Assembly (NCBI GenBank): GCA_013178125.1
Contig: JABLXJ010000001.1
Span: 1 to 64,000 of the forward strand
DNA length: 64,000 bases
Source of the DNA: Bacillota bacterium
GTDB lineage: Bacteria; Bacillota; SHA-98; Ch115; JABLXJ01
Direction: 5' to 3'
Shown: positions 1-8,956 of the stretch, piece by piece
Layout of the letters: each line of letters starts with the position of its first letter
Position numbering within the stretch: position 1 is the first letter of the stretch
Position numbers and translations under genes: made by a program
Notes under the pieces: model-generated
Seen by the model: only the letters and a program-made list of their open reading frames with translations
The model's database searches: none
What the model was told of the DNA's origin: nothing

Positions 1-984
1 TACTTCATCTCTGGCCCCGCTGAAATACCGACCTCTATCCCCCATCCGTAAAACTACTATGGTCTCTTCCGGACGCTTACATGAACCCCTACCATGGATG
101 ACAATCCCGTCCGCGAAGATTACCACCTCTCCTTCTTGGGGTTTAGGCCCTAAATTAGCTAATAGAAAGGGGTCTAATTCTTTAGTTGAGTGCCAACTTC
201 CCCTCACGTATTCTAAAATCCTATCCCAGTCCCTCTTTGGTAAACCAAATGGAACCTCTTCTATCTCAGGCCGCTCAAGCGTGCGATTCACCGCTTCTTG
301 AACATCCTCCGGCCAGACCTTCCTCCGCGATGGAGACATATCCTTCAACTGCTGGAAAGCCGCTTCCGGTTTTACATCAGGGGTATTCTCCATAACCTTG
401 GCTCTTTCCGCCTCCTGTTGTCTTACAATAGACCCATGTTGATTTACCAAATTCTCCACCTCCCGAGCACACAAGACATCGGGGTCGTGAGAGATCTGTC
501 CCAAAAGGCGCGCAGCCCCCTCATATGACGAGAAAAGCGAAAACAGACAAGCCATCTCTTGGAGCCCCCTGGTGATGACTATCCCATTGTGTTCAGGGAG
601 AAGAGCATTCATGGGGATGAAATGCTCACCGCAAGTCTTACACTCCAATACCTGACGTTCCACATTGACCACACCGAACCTGGTAGCGACTTTTAAGGAT
701 GTGTACCCGTCGCGAACAACCTGACACTCAGGGCTCCGATGGGATAGATTCTCACATACCTGCGCGTCAATCAACTTCAGATGCTGAACAAAGAGCGCAC
801 GTTGTATCTGATTTGCAATCTCTATAACAGCCTGCTCTGCATTATCCATAAAACCTGCTCCAGATGAGCCTGAATTAGGTAAAAACATAGGTAGGGCTGG
901 TGCCTCGAAGTTCAACCTATATTCTTGCTGTTGCGTGCTGGGGTGGGTGAAGCGTATAATTATAGCGTAGCTAGCCGTCATCAT
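1..984 (-). CDS. Transposase, ISKra4/ISLre2-like, partial at window edge
   Basis: An open frame of 328 codons runs from an ATG at 984 off the left edge, preceded by GGAGG. Residues 83-130 have a zinc-ribbon-like region with Cys87, Cys115 and Cys118, followed by the 'VNVERQVLECKTCGEHF' type segment seen near the N-terminus of ISKra4 and ISLre2/UPF0236 transposases. Around residue 287 'EVVIFADGIVIHG' looks like the strand carrying the first catalytic Asp (Asp292) of a DDE domain. The C-terminal half is outside the window, so I cannot tell whether it is intact, nor choose firmly between the two families. No terminal inverted repeat was identified beside it. Confidence 0.6.
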   Translation of the reverse strand, partial: MMTASYAIIIRFTHPSTQQQEYRLNFEAPALPMFLPNSGSSGAGFMDNAEQAVIEIANQIQRALFVQHLKLIDAQVCENLSHRSPECQVVRDGYTSLKVATRFGVVNVERQVLECKTCGEHFIPMNALLPEHNGIVITRGLQEMACLFSLFSSYEGAARLLGQISHDPDVLCAREVENLVNQHGSIVRQQEAERAKVMENTPDVKPEAAFQQLKDMSPSRRKVWPEDVQEAVNRTLERPEIEEVPFGLPKRDWDRILEYVRGSWHSTKELDPFLLANLGPKPQEGEVVIFADGIVIHGRGSCKRPEETIVVLRMGDRGRYFSGARDEV

Positions 985-1351
985 GCTGTGCCTCCATTAT
1001 TTGGTTTTTGCTTACCTTAATGGTAGCACAGGGCTAGCTACTTTGTTTAGCGGCAAATGTTGGATACTCACCGCCTAACTAACAACCTCACCGCTACCTA
1101 TCCCAAGGGTTATGCGTGCTAAGAATTATTTTGTGTAAATGGTCTCGGTTCTGACTCTGTTGCGCCTCCTATTGAGACAGAAAGCTTAGTTGTGGTATAA
1201 TCTTACAGGGGCAGCAGTTCTAGGTGAACAGGAGCGATAGTATGTTGAGCGAGGAAGGCAAGAATATTGCATTATGTTTCAAAAAAAGCTATTACTTGAA
1301 GGTATCCTACTCCTTGAATTCTATATCACTATCCCAAGGGGGGTTTACCCT
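985..1351. other. Intergenic region between transposase and MntA-like gene
   Basis: No coding frame is convincing here. It should contain the outer end of the left-hand insertion sequence and the promoter of the toxin-antitoxin pair. An in-frame ATG at 1274 exists upstream of mntA but lacks a ribosome-binding site. Confidence 0.5.
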
Positions 1352-1789
1352 ATGATGGAGACCAGTAAAGATTTAAGTACTATTTTTAAACGCCTCACTT
1401 CAAGACTTCTCGAACTTGAACCAGTGGCTATTTACCTCTTTGGTTCCCAGGCGACGGGAGAGACCCGGCCAGATAGCGACATTGACTTAGCTGTGTTGCT
1501 GCCAAAGGGCAAGGAGCTACCGACACTTACGCGTCTTGCTATAATTGACCGTTTACAGGAAATTGCAGGCCGTAAGGTTGATCTTGTGGTAGTCAATGCT
1601 GCGCGCTTGCCGCTGCAGTTTGAGATCATTCATACAGGGCATGTTCTCTATGAGTCCAGCTTCGACGCCCGCACGGACGCGGAAGACATCATTGTTCGCG
1701 ACTACATGGATCTCCAACCCATGTACGAACAGAATTTCCGGGAGATCTTGGAGGCGGCACAGGAGGAGGCAAGAGCGCGACATGTTTAA
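1352..1789 (+). CDS. mntA: MntA-type nucleotidyltransferase antitoxin
   Basis: A 145-residue minimal nucleotidyltransferase. Residues 31-45 carry the family signature: Gly31-Ser32 and the metal-binding pair Asp43-x-Asp45 (GSQATG...DSDID). In characterised MntA/HepT pairs this enzyme neutralises the HEPN RNase by adding AMP units to its active-site Tyr. The ATG at 1352 is chosen because AAGGGGGG lies about 8 nt upstream; a longer in-frame start at 1274 has none. The 3' end overlaps the HEPN gene by 8 nt, the usual translational coupling. The C-terminal extension after residue 105 (acidic, helical) is slightly longer than in minimal family members. Function is by family; activity is not shown by sequence. 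Confidence 0.85.
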   Translation: MMETSKDLSTIFKRLTSRLLELEPVAIYLFGSQATGETRPDSDIDLAVLLPKGKELPTLTRLAIIDRLQEIAGRKVDLVVVNAARLPLQFEIIHTGHVLYESSFDARTDAEDIIVRDYMDLQPMYEQNFREILEAAQEEARARHV

Positions 1790-2240
1790 CAAACAACTAG
1801 TGGCCGATCACGCGCAACTGATTCGGACTTCTATTGCCCGCTTGGAGACTCTGGCTACTCTATCCTGGGAAGAGTTCGCGGCAAATCCGGACAACTTTGC
1901 CATTGCCGAACATCACCTACGTCGAGCTTTGCAGGCTGTTTTGGACTTGGGGCGTCACGTAGTGGTGAAAGCGGGCCTTGGCAATCCGGCCAATTACAGA
2001 GAGATTTTTGACCTGCTGGAGAGTGGCGGGGTCCTTGAACCCGAAGTGGTGCGCAGGGTACGAGGGATGGCCGGATATCGGAATAGATTGGTGCACGACT
2101 ATGCCCGTATCGAGGAAAAAGAGATGTGGGACATTCTCAGAAATGATCTTGGCGATGTTAGGCTCCTTCTAAACCGCCTTCTTGGTTATATCACCAAAGA
2201 AACAGCTAGTGACTGTAGGAGTTCGGCAACGTTGTCTTGA
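1782..2240 (+). CDS. hepT: HepT-like HEPN-domain toxin RNase
   Basis: A 152-residue all-helical HEPN (DUF86) protein. The catalytic motif R-x4-H-x-Y is present as Arg100, His105 and Tyr107 (RNRLVHDY); in known HepT proteins Arg/His cut RNA and the Tyr is the site AMPylated by MntA. The ATG at 1782 has AGGAGGAGG upstream and overlaps the end of mntA by 8 nt. The 3' 55 nt overlap the tail of a convergent short gene, and the last residues after 'LGYITKE' look non-native, so the end may be a fusion with flanking DNA. Confidence 0.85.
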   Translation: MFNKQLVADHAQLIRTSIARLETLATLSWEEFAANPDNFAIAEHHLRRALQAVLDLGRHVVVKAGLGNPANYREIFDLLESGGVLEPEVVRRVRGMAGYRNRLVHDYARIEEKEMWDILRNDLGDVRLLLNRLLGYITKETASDCRSSATLS

Positions 2241-2509
2241 ACTTCCTCCGGCCCGCCTCCATAGCGGTCGAGGTCCGCAAGGTCCGGCTCGAGCTCGTTC
2301 CAGAGAGCGAACATGGCCTCAGCCTTAGCATTCGCCTCTGCTACGGGCGTCAGGTCGAGGCGTGCCATAAGGAAGTCGATGCACTCGCGCTGCAGGTGTG
2401 GCCCATTTGCCAGGAAATGGTTCACGAGTTCTCGCAGCGTAGCGGCATCGGCTGCCTTCAGGAGCTCATCCAGGGTCCTTGACGGTTCATTCTTGCCATC
2501 GGCATTCAT
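2186..2509 (-). pseudogene. Truncated gene for a helical protein of unknown family
   Basis: An open frame of 107 residues with ATG at 2509 and GGAGAG just upstream. It encodes amphipathic helices rich in Leu, Ala and Glu, then an acidic segment ending 'DLDRYGGGPEEVQDNVAELL'. Its 3' end overlaps the tail of the convergent hepT by 55 nt, and its last eight residues read into hepT sequence. I infer the 5' part of a longer gene cut off when the mntA-hepT segment arrived. I do not recognise the family with certainty; the acidic segment is reminiscent of N-terminal regions found in some SWIM-type zinc-finger proteins. Confidence 0.45.
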
Positions 2510-2690
2510 AAATGATCTCTCCTCTTAGGCCTGTCTACAAGAACTATACCTGATTATCCTCCAGCATGCAACGGGCAACCTGCATTCTGCACGCACCCCG
2601 CATTTGCGCATGAGTTCTATCATATCAAGTATAGCGAAGGAATGTCCGGCAGCCTGTGCCATGCCGGGACATTCAGCGAACATCCTGCAA

Positions 2691-2750
2691 GAGGCTGTCT
2701 TCCAGACGCTTCAGCATCGTGAAACCCCGTTCGATGGAGATAGCTTACGA
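2691..2750 (+). pseudogene. 60-bp fragment of an AbiEii-like gene
   Basis: These 60 nt match 57 of 60 positions at 18727-18786, which lies inside the intact abiEii gene (encoding 'FQTLQHRGTPFDGDSL'). The reading frame is preserved. The flanks do not match, so this is a remnant of a second abiEii copy or a recombination scar. Confidence 0.8.
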
Positions 2751-2875
2751 CTAGAAATATCTGCGCCGCGGTGGATGCCGCAGATATCTGTAACAGGGTG
2801 AATCGTATGGGCAAGCATGAAATAGTAAAGCGGGCTTCTGAATCTGGCGAAAGCATAGCTACCACAGGCGAAAGG

Positions 2876-3133
2876 CTGCCGGTGCAGTTCTTGACAATTT
2901 TCTATCTTTCAATATGATAATTGTAGGCATTTTTATCATCTTAATGTTAATGCTGTTAATGAAGGCATGGATTTCAGTGCTGGGGCCGTGCGTGCCCAGA
3001 ATTTGATATGTTCCTGTTGACGCGTGCAGGAGGTGTATCTCCATGGACCTCTGGAAGAATAATCTCGATGTTTTCCGCGAGCAGAATCCATGGTGGGTGT
3101 CGGGGGCGGTTCCCGCCGACCTGGTCGGGTCCG
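2876..3133 (+). repeat. Long direct repeat, copy 1 (promoter plus ATPase 5' end)
   Basis: About 258 bp are repeated in diverged form at 15690-15946. The shared part includes the promoter, the leader, the AGGAGGTGTAT ribosome-binding site and the first 31 codons of the ATPase. Copy 1 continues into the full gene; copy 2 breaks off. Confidence 0.85.
2891..2918 (+). promoter_or_regulatory. Sigma-A type promoter of the DUF4143 ATPase
   Basis: TTGACA (2891-2896), 16-bp spacer, TATGAT (2913-2918). It is preserved in the truncated copy at 15704-15731. The start codon lies 125 bp downstream. Confidence 0.75.
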
Positions 3134-4467
3134 TTCGTAGGCTGTACTATGATCATATCGCAGAGCACCTTGCCACCCAGCGGGAGGTCCTTCTTCTGGA
3201 GGGTCCCCGTCGTGTCGGCAAAACCACCCTCATCTACCAGGCAATCGCTCATCTTCTGACGTCTGCGATCCCGCCCAGCCACATCTTGTACGTGTCCGTA
3301 GACGACCCATATCTCAACAGGGAGACGCTTTTCAAGGACATACAAGACTACTTCGAGCACTTTGCGGCGAAGCGGGACCTCCGTGGCGCAGAGGGAACAT
3401 TCTACGTGTTCCTTGACGAGGTGACAGCCCTGGATGACTGGGAGCTTTATGTAAAGCGCTACTATGACCTGAAGTATCCACTCCGGTTCGTGTGCACGAG
3501 CTCGGCTGCGGCATTCTTGAAGAAGCGTTCGCGCGAGAGCCTGGCCGGACGGATATCCGCGGTCCAGGTCTATCCATTCTGCCTATCTGAGGCCGCCAGC
3601 TTGAGAGGCACGGAGCCGAGGCTTACTGAGGCACATACGTCGCTTCGCGAGACCTGGGCGGCGTTTTACAGGCATCTTGATGTAACGCGACTCCACGCCG
3701 GGCTGCAAGAGGTAGAGAAGGAATTCGGGACGGTCCTTCTGGATGAGCTGCCACTGAGGCTCTACCTCCTTGAGGGTGGCTTCCCCGAGTATATACTTGC
3801 TGAGTCACCGCGCTACAAGGACCGCTACTTCCTGGAGAGCGTCGTGGACAGGACGCTCTTTCACGACATCGGGCCGGTCTTTGGCGCGACGGACCTGCAC
3901 CTCCTGCAGAGGCTGTTTCTATATGCCAACAACCAGAGCGGCGCCCTCATGAACATTTCAGAAGCATCCAGGAACCTGGGAGCACCGTATTCGACGGTAG
4001 CTGGCTACCTTCGCTCCTTAAGCTCGGCCGGGCTTTTATATCTTCTGTCGAAATTCGCAACCTCTGTGGAGGCTGAAGCGCGGTCCATCGAGCGCGTATA
4101 CGCCATCGACCCGGGGCTTTACCTCTCGCTCGCGCGCGTCGATCCGGCCGATCTGGACCAGACGGGCGGGTGGGGGCGCCTCGCAGAGATCTGTGTGTTT
4201 GCCGAGTTGAAGCGTCATGACCTGCGAGACATTCGTTACTGGAGGGACCGGGACCGCGAGGTGGACTTCGTCGTGGATTGCGGCGGCGCCTTACTGGCTG
4301 TCGAGGTGAAATTCAGGGGCGATCCCCTCGACTCACGCGGACTTCGCGGCCTCGAGCACTTTACTCGCAGGTTCTCGCCGGCGGCCCGCATCATCGTAAG
4401 CAGAAATACTCACCGCCTCTGCGACGACCGGACGCTCGTGGTGCCGCTGCGGCTGTTCCTGGGCTAG
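3043..4467 (+). CDS. AAA-type ATPase with C-terminal DUF4143 domain
   Basis: A 474-residue protein with Walker A at 54-62 (GPRRVGKTT), Walker B at 120-127 (FYVFLDEV) and a C-terminal DUF4143 region with a nuclease-like 'REVDFVV...LLAVEVKF' strand pair. Such ATPases are common in accessory regions of bacteria and archaea; their role is not established. The ATG at 3043 follows AGGAGGTGT by 6 nt. Length is normal for the family and both motifs are intact, so it looks functional. It stands alone, with its own promoter. A truncated duplicate lies at 15856, and a 17-nt match to its last codons occurs near 14560. Confidence 0.85.
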   Translation: MDLWKNNLDVFREQNPWWVSGAVPADLVGSVRRLYYDHIAEHLATQREVLLLEGPRRVGKTTLIYQAIAHLLTSAIPPSHILYVSVDDPYLNRETLFKDIQDYFEHFAAKRDLRGAEGTFYVFLDEVTALDDWELYVKRYYDLKYPLRFVCTSSAAAFLKKRSRESLAGRISAVQVYPFCLSEAASLRGTEPRLTEAHTSLRETWAAFYRHLDVTRLHAGLQEVEKEFGTVLLDELPLRLYLLEGGFPEYILAESPRYKDRYFLESVVDRTLFHDIGPVFGATDLHLLQRLFLYANNQSGALMNISEASRNLGAPYSTVAGYLRSLSSAGLLYLLSKFATSVEAEARSIERVYAIDPGLYLSLARVDPADLDQTGGWGRLAEICVFAELKRHDLRDIRYWRDRDREVDFVVDCGGALLAVEVKFRGDPLDSRGLRGLEHFTRRFSPAARIIVSRNTHRLCDDRTLVVPLRLFLG

Positions 4468-4659
4468 GAGATTGCTCGAGGACCCTTAGGACTTATTAGG
4501 CTGGCTCCTGCAAACTTGGCTTTGGAGCTTGCGAAAGGCAGCAGCAAGCCCCATTTGTACAGGCATCCTGATTGGTCCTTATGAATTTCGGCTGTCCCGG
4601 CCAAAGTCAGATTTCCCATAATCATATAGCCACGCCACGGTTCAAGTTCATGGTACAAA
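4468..4659. other. Intergenic region after the DUF4143 ATPase
   Basis: No gene or clear terminator seen. It is probably decayed DNA leading into the AlbA_2-like remnant. Confidence 0.4.
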
Positions 4660-5164
4660 TAGAGGCAGGAATATCCATTCGGTCATAGAATAAGAATAGG
4701 GGAAGACAGGCAAGAGAGTAACAGATTATCGCCGAGTTTCTTGACCTGGATGTTCGCGAAATACTGAAACCTTTTTGGGGTTCTCCTTCCCTACCCAAGA
4801 ATGGCCAAGAGGGTTTTGCTTCCAGCAGATGCATCTGGGAATACGATTCTTGACAAAGGACGGAATTCCCAATGTGGCCGCAATCCTATTGTTCGCCAAA
4901 GATCCGTTGCGTTGGCTGCCAGGGGCATATGTGCAATTTCTCCGTTTGGATGGTCCGGAGCTAACCGATCCCATTCGGCATCAAAAAGAAATAAGCAGAC
5001 CACTGCCAGATTTACTCCGGCAGTTGGATGAGATCCTTACGGCCAATATCTCTATTGCCAGCGATATCCGGCTGCCGATTGAGCAAAAACGACCGGATTA
5101 TCCACTGGTTGCTCTACAACAATTCAGCCGGAGTCTTGGTCACCGTGCGGAGAGATTAGCATGA
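4660..5164 (+). pseudogene. Remnant of an AlbA_2/RecG-like ATP-binding regulator
   Basis: The frame ending at 5164 reads 'GIPNVAAILLFAKDPLRWLPGA...' followed by '...YPLVALQQFSRSLGHR', the order of conserved blocks found after the AlbA_2 (Schlafen-like) domain in ATP-binding transcriptional regulators. A different frame around 4690-4740 reads 'RIRIGEDRQESN', matching the block that normally precedes it, so at least one frameshift is present. The N-terminal AlbA_2 domain and the C-terminal winged helix are missing. Its stop codon overlaps the ATG of the ParA-like gene. No intact copy is in the window. Confidence 0.6.
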
Positions 5165-6153
5165 AAACGATTGCTTTCTTCAATAACAAAGGCGGAGTTG
5201 GAAAGACTTCATTGGTCTATCATTTGGCCTGGATGTATGCGGATCTAGGATACAAGGTAATTGCTGCTGATTTCGATCCGCAAGCAAATCTAACCTCGAT
5301 GTTTCTGGATGACGATCGCCTGGAAGAACTCTGGCCTGATGGTGAGCATCCGCAAACAGTTTTAGGGGCGATTAAACCTATTCTTGGGGGAACCGGGGAT
5401 ATTAATCGTTCGTATGTTGAAAATATCGCTGATAACATCGGGCTAATTGTTGGCGATTTAGGACTATCTACGTTTGAGGATGATCTAAGTGCGCAGTGGC
5501 CTGCTTGCCTAGATGGCAAGGAACGAGCTTTTCGGGTTATCTCAGCTTTTTGGCGCCTGATTTTACAAGGCGCGGAGGAGCAAGGCTCCGATCTGGCCCT
5601 GATCGATGTCGGCCCCAATCTGGGTGCCATTAACCGGGCAGCTTTAATCGCGGCGGAATTTGTCATTGTGCCTCTGGCGCCGGATCTCTTCTCACTACAA
5701 GGGCTGCGCAATTTGGGGCCAACGTTGCGGCGCTGGCGCAAGGAGTGGAAGCAACGCTATGACCAGAACCCGGAACCAGCGTTAAGTCTTCCTTCTCCGG
5801 AGGGAATGCAGCCGAAAGGCTACGTCATCCAGCAGTATGCTATTCGTTTAGACCGCCCTGTGCAGGCTTATGAGCGCTGGATGGCAAGAATTCCTCTGGT
5901 TTATCGTCATTCTGTCCTGGCATCGGAAACAGAGGAAGCTCCGGACGTGGCAAACGACCCTTATTGCCTGGCTCAGGTCAAGCATTATCGCAGCCTGATG
6001 CCCCTGGCCATGGAGGCGCGAAAGCCGATGTTTTTCCTAAAGCCGGCCGACGGCGCAATTGGGGCGCATACATCTGCCGTGCAAGATTGCTATCGCAATT
6101 TCAAAGAACTGGCGTTGAAGATTCTGCAGACAATCGAAGCCGCTGCCATTTAG
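5161..6153 (+). CDS. ParA/MinD-type ATPase, no ParB partner
   Basis: A 330-residue P-loop ATPase of the ParA family. The deviant Walker A 'KGGVGKTS' is at residues 10-17 and '[11 protein letters not shown]' (Walker A') follows around residue 37; '[18 protein letters not shown]' is the Walker B region. The long C-terminal part (from residue 215) with '[16 protein letters not shown]' matches a subgroup of stand-alone ParA-like proteins found in genomic islands. There is no parB or parS-like repeat nearby, so a plasmid-type partition role is doubtful. The ATG overlaps the stop of the upstream remnant. Confidence 0.8.
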   Translation: MKTIAFFNNKGGVGKTSLVYHLAWMYADLGYKVIAADFDPQANLTSMFLDDDRLEELWPDGEHPQTVLGAIKPILGGTGDINRSYVENIADNIGLIVGDLGLSTFEDDLSAQWPACLDGKERAFRVISAFWRLILQGAEEQGSDLALIDVGPNLGAINRAALIAAEFVIVPLAPDLFSLQGLRNLGPTLRRWRKEWKQRYDQNPEPALSLPSPEGMQPKGYVIQQYAIRLDRPVQAYERWMARIPLVYRHSVLASETEEAPDVANDPYCLAQVKHYRSLMPLAMEARKPMFFLKPADGAIGAHTSAVQDCYRNFKELALKILQTIEAAAI

Positions 6154-6283
6154 TCGTCTTTTTCCAGCGCCGTGGACCACTTCCTTTACCGGGTCCGCGC
6201 CCCGGTACCCGCATGGATTCCCCCTTCAAGATAATTTTGTGTGCATTATGGACCAGACGGTCCAGAATTGCATCGGCAACAGT
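6154..6283 (-). pseudogene. 3' remnant of an IS21-family istB gene
   Basis: Read on the minus strand, 6283 downward gives '[19 protein letters not shown]' followed by 'KGESMR', the very conserved C-terminal block of IstB helper ATPases. Just upstream the frame is closed by TAG and no P-loop is present. The IS21 transposase istA is absent. Confidence 0.75.
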
Positions 6284-6477
6284 CTACTGGTGTCCGCCCT
6301 GGAGAAAGTCCTTACCCGTTGCTAAAGTACTGCTCGATGGCTCAAATGAGTTCGTCTATGCCCCCGAAACAATGGTTGGCTAAGCCTATAATTCGCGGGT
6401 CGACGGAATAGTATTGTCTGGTATAGTTCGGCCAGTCTGAAGGTATTGTCGCAATTATCTGAGAAGGCACTTTAGGG
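6284..6477. other. Short intergenic region between IS remnants
   Basis: No gene seen. It may hold further decayed istB sequence, as the minus strand shows stop-interrupted stretches. Confidence 0.35.
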
Positions 6478-6870
6478 GTGAGTGTCGAATATCTAGGCCA
6501 GGGGGGATGTTCCTTCGCTAGGAGATTTGATGGCTATCCCGATTCTGAGTTCTCACCGGTTCCCGTTCGTCAATTCTCGTATATTCGGGATTACTACGTA
6601 GGTTCGCTTTACGTTTATGGGGTAGATCAGGAGGAGCTTCGCAAGCTCGAGCATAGGGACGGGGTTTACCCGGTTGTCACGAACCTGGTGGATGGCGAGG
6701 AGTATCCACTGAAGGATATCTTCGAACGAACTCGACGGAAGTATCAAGTTGAGCGGCCCATGAGGTATATGAAATCCCGGGTTCAGGTGCGGCCGATATT
6801 CCTGCACAAAAAGGTACGGGTCCCATCGGGTGGCTTATCTGTAAGCCTCTTTCAGGGCCGGGAACTTGCG
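6478..6870 (+). pseudogene. 3' remnant of an IS1634/IS4-like transposase
   Basis: The frame encodes 'DGVYPVVTNLVDGEEYPLKD' followed by 'YQVERPMRYMKSRVQVRPIF', the pattern at the end of the DDE domain in IS1634-type transposases (D-G-hydrophobic-T-N, then a K/E-rich helix and 'P+F'). The N-terminal domain and the first two acidic residues are missing. After about 6830 the frame has no family resemblance and runs into the convergent beta-barrel gene. No terminal repeats seen. Confidence 0.6.
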
Positions 6871-6871
6871 A

Positions 6872-8092
6872 CTAGAAGCTATACGCGACCTGGGCTTTCA
6901 ACACCATGTCGGGCCTTCTGGTGGACGTACCGGGGACGGCTCCACCCGCAAACTCGCCGCCCGGTCCCCCCACAAGGGCACTCGCTGACAACAAAAGTTT
7001 CCACCGGTCGCCGAGAAGCATGCTCGTCCCTGCGGTCAGGACGGCGCTGCGATCGACGAGGTTTGCGAGCACCGAGCCCAAGACGGATGTGAACTCGTCG
7101 TGCTGGTATGTTAGCTGGGTGAACGCATAGTGGCGAGCCAGGTAAGTGCGGTCGCCTGCGAGCCACGATACGTAATCGTAGGAATCCTGCGTTGCAGCAC
7201 CGCGTGAGTTGTAGAAGTACTCTCCGGCCCAGACGATCTTTCCGCCGCCCCAGCTGTGGTCGGCGCCGAGCACGCATTCCACCCACGGGCCCGACCCGTC
7301 GTGCGGCGCATGGTGAGCGATCTCGGCATGCCATCCGAGCGCGAGGTCCCCGGCCACCAGATCACCCTTGGCGTCCGTCCCTACCATGGTCGTGCGCGTA
7401 TCTCTCACAGCCGCGAGAGACCAGTCGGTGCCGCCACAGTTTGCGTGATACCTCGCCCCGTACTGCCACGCGGCGCCGCTGCCCTGCTGGATGGAGCTGC
7501 GGTCGTTCCGGGCCGCGACGAGGCTCCAGTAAGCCAAGGGCCCGGCCGGGACCTTGATGACGGCCGCGTCCATGCCCTGGCGCAAGCCCCCGGGGTCCAG
7601 CGCGTCCGGCGGGTTGAAGACGTCCGTGGGCGACCAGGCGTATCCCACGCCCCAGCTAATCTGTTGTTTCCCGAGGCTGAGGTCGGCCCACGGCAGGAAG
7701 ACCTTGAGGTATGCCCGCTCCAACTCGGTCGTCACGGTCCAGTCGCCGCCGGCTCCGGGCGCGCGGCCGAGCGTCGTCCCCACATCTACGTAAAGCTTCC
7801 AGGGATAGTCCCCGAGCCGCAACTTCAATCTGAGCATGGACTCCATCGAGCTCGACCACGAACCCTGAGTCTGGACAGCGTATACACCTGTTTGCCATTC
7901 TCCGCCCACCTGGAATTCAGGTAGCGTGGTCGCATCCATCGCGGACTGCGCGGCCGCCGTGCCGCGCGAAAGCACAAACGCGGCGGCAAGGCAAAGACAG
8001 ACCGCGACCACAGGACGACGTAGACCCCTGTGCAGGGGCAAGCCCCCCCGCCCGGTTGACTTGTGCACAGCATACCGTTTCGTCGTTTTCAT
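6872..8092 (-). CDS. Predicted outer-membrane beta-barrel protein
   Basis: About 406 residues. The N-terminus has a basic region, a hydrophobic stretch (VVAVCLCLAAAFVL) and an Ala-rich cleavage-like site near 'AAAQSA', i.e. a signal peptide. The rest alternates polar and aromatic residues in short strands separated by Gly/Asp turns and ends '...KAQVAYSF', a terminal Phe typical of proteins inserted by the BAM machinery. The arrangement 'LSLGKQQISWGVGYAWSPTDVFNPPD' is like DUF1302-type barrel proteins. It is the last gene of a five-gene minus-strand operon and starts 22 nt after the LolA-like gene. ATG 8092 is preferred over GTG 8104 because of ribosome-binding site spacing. Substrate unknown. 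Confidence 0.7.
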   Translation of the reverse strand: MKTTKRYAVHKSTGRGGLPLHRGLRRPVVAVCLCLAAAFVLSRGTAAAQSAMDATTLPEFQVGGEWQTGVYAVQTQGSWSSSMESMLRLKLRLGDYPWKLYVDVGTTLGRAPGAGGDWTVTTELERAYLKVFLPWADLSLGKQQISWGVGYAWSPTDVFNPPDALDPGGLRQGMDAAVIKVPAGPLAYWSLVAARNDRSSIQQGSGAAWQYGARYHANCGGTDWSLAAVRDTRTTMVGTDAKGDLVAGDLALGWHAEIAHHAPHDGSGPWVECVLGADHSWGGGKIVWAGEYFYNSRGAATQDSYDYVSWLAGDRTYLARHYAFTQLTYQHDEFTSVLGSVLANLVDRSAVLTAGTSMLLGDRWKLLLSASALVGGPGGEFAGGAVPGTSTRRPDMVLKAQVAYSF

Positions 8093-8114
8093 AGTATCGT
8101 CCACCGCCTCGAGA

Positions 8115-8906
8115 TCAGCGCATCAAGTTCCTCAGCGAGAACAGGTCGCCTGGTATCTTCACGTCGAAATCGACTTGCTCGACTATGAGGGTCGTGGACG
8201 AGCCCCGCTTCAGCTTGTCTTCCATGACCACCCTGCTCGCGTAGGTACGCCCGCCCTTCTCCTTGACCTCCTCGATCCGCGAGACCTTGAGGAGTTTGCC
8301 GCTTGCCGCGTAGAGTTCCTCTCTCCTCGCCACGAACTTCTCGCTGTCAACCCAGATCTTCCGCTTCGGGTAGGAGACCTGCTTGCCGGGAAGCGCCGTG
8401 GCCTCGAGCACGTAACACCTGGCTCCCTCGTATGTCTCCACCCCGGCCAGCTTGAACTCGTAAAGTTCGCCCTTCTTCTCGCTCTCGAGGGCGTCCTGGT
8501 ACGAGAAGTCGCTCCCCATCATGCCCTGTTTGAGCATGTGGCCTGAGATCTTCACGAGGTCCTCGGCGTCGGGGAAAAACATCCACAGCTCGTCGCCGAG
8601 CTTGAGGTACTTCGTCCCGCGATCGCCAGGGTTGAGGAAGGTCACCATGGCCTTCTGATTCCCGACCACCCATCCTTCCATTTCCTTCGTGATCTCGCGG
8701 CTGCCGGCCCGGATGACGAGCTTCGCCACCAGGTGGGCGCTGGCCATGTATGCATTTGCATCCATCCTGGCGACGATCTCTTTCGCGGTCAGGTCCGCCG
8801 CCGCATCCGCCCCCGTAAACCCGGTAAGAGCGAGAGAGAGTGCCACCAGGAGGGCCATCGCCATCAGAGGCCCGATCTTCATCCTGATCCCCGTCCCGAT
8901 CCTCAT
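8115..8906 (-). CDS. LolA-like outer membrane lipoprotein-sorting protein
   Basis: 263 residues: a signal peptide (hydrophobic 'MALLVALSLALTGF', residues 16-29, then 'GADAA'), then a LolA/LolB-like fold with the order typical of the family: 'TAKEIVARMDANAYM', 'GTKYLKLGDELWMFFPDAEDLVKI', 'GARCYVLEAT' and 'YPKRKIWVDSEKFVARREE'. Such proteins carry lipoproteins or lipids across the periplasm. GGGAGG precedes the ATG at 8906. It sits between the permease genes and the beta-barrel gene, 50 nt after the permease stop. I infer a periplasmic carrier working between the ABC transporter and the barrel. Confidence 0.8.
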   Translation of the reverse strand: MRIGTGIRMKIGPLMAMALLVALSLALTGFTGADAAADLTAKEIVARMDANAYMASAHLVAKLVIRAGSREITKEMEGWVVGNQKAMVTFLNPGDRGTKYLKLGDELWMFFPDAEDLVKISGHMLKQGMMGSDFSYQDALESEKKGELYEFKLAGVETYEGARCYVLEATALPGKQVSYPKRKIWVDSEKFVARREELYAASGKLLKVSRIEEVKEKGGRTYASRVVMEDKLKRGSSTTLIVEQVDFDVKIPGDLFSLRNLMR

Positions 8907-8956
8907 GTTCGCTTCCTCCCTGTGAATCCATTGAATCCATGTCGTTCTCGACTCTA

